This document shows, piece by piece, positions 63,945 through 64,000 of a DNA stretch of 64,000 bases. The notes beneath the pieces were generated by a model, which saw nothing but the letters and a program-made list of their open reading frames with translations, searched no databases and had not been told where the DNA came from. Position 1 is the first letter of the stretch, and every line of letters starts with the position of its first letter. A program made the translations under genes and the position numbers. This DNA comes from Pseudomonas sp. Q11 (GTDB lineage Bacteria > Pseudomonadota > Gammaproteobacteria > Pseudomonadales > Pseudomonadaceae): contig NZ_JAKNQY010000003.1 of the NCBI RefSeq assembly GCF_024494355.1, positions 7,666-71,665 on the forward strand, written 5' to 3'.

Positions 63945-64000
63945 TCGCGAGCAGGCTCGCTCCCACCTTGGAATGCATTCCTCTGTGGGAGCGAGCCTGC
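63945..64000. repeat. REP inverted pair, cut by the window end
   Basis: TCGCGAGCAGGCTCGCTCCCAC at 63945 and a facing GTGGGAGCGAGCCTGC that runs to the last base. Confidence 0.9.

Overview
The window is a chromosomal segment of a Pseudomonas of the fluorescens complex. The gene order supports this: urtABCDE-ureDABC, desT-ureEFG, livFGMHK, amaAB, and pncB-nadE-azurin are all Pseudomonas arrangements. So do the GC-rich codon use and the dense Pseudomonas-type REP elements (GTGGGAGCGAGCCTGCTCGCG). No rRNA, tRNA, CRISPR array, insertion sequence or integrase was seen.

Layout. 1-4.5 kb: a PepSY membrane protein and a three-gene FecBCD-type importer, with translationally coupled ATPase, binding-protein and permease genes. 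4.7-15.2 kb: the nitrogen-regulated urea block. A clear sigma-54 promoter precedes urtA (periplasmic urea binding), urtBC (permeases) and urtDE (ATPases), followed by ureD, ureA, two GNAT acetyltransferases, ureB and ureC. 15.3-20.3 kb: a 1671-residue leucine-rich-repeat protein with a C-terminal NEL-type ubiquitin ligase domain. 20.5-23.4 kb: cbpM-cbpA, divergent from a short Hsp70 of the YegD type. 23.5-31.7 kb: AI-2E family protein, PsiF, a lipase, an azoreductase-like flavoprotein with a divergent LysR regulator, a ferritin-like protein, an AsmA protein, and a small secreted protein built of 14-residue repeats. 31.8-35.1 kb: desT, then ureE-ureF-ureG-ureJ behind a second sigma-54 promoter. 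These genes complete nickel supply and insertion for urease. 35.3-37.5 kb: an AGE-family sugar isomerase and an SDR dehydrogenase. 37.5-38.3 kb: a gene-free stretch with a cluster of DnaA-box-like sites. 38.3-43.4 kb: the branched-chain amino acid importer livKHMGF on the minus strand. 43.8-47.8 kb: amaA and amaB (pipecolate/aminoadipate semialdehyde steps of lysine breakdown) with a divergent LysR gene. 48-51.9 kb: NAD salvage (pncB, nadE), azurin, a LOG protein and small proteins. 52-58.9 kb: a three-gene minus-strand set of two transglutaminase-fold proteins and an ATP-grasp/alpha-E fusion. 58.9-61.4 kb: a tandemly duplicated two-gene locus that looks like a toxin/immunity pair, one copy internally deleted. 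61.5-63.8 kb: the radical SAM protein YgiQ.

How the parts work together. The urea genes form one nitrogen-scavenging pathway split into two blocks: importer plus urease structural genes, and accessory genes about 17.5 kb away. The sigma-54 motifs at both blocks suggest shared control by RpoN/NtrC. Three further repeat families besides REP fill many intergenic gaps, including those inside the urea operon. The least explained items are the duplicated toxin/immunity-like locus, the 14-residue repeat protein, the DnaA-box cluster, and the evenly spaced motif array upstream of livK. All functional statements rest on reading the sequence and on remembered family knowledge. No database search was run.
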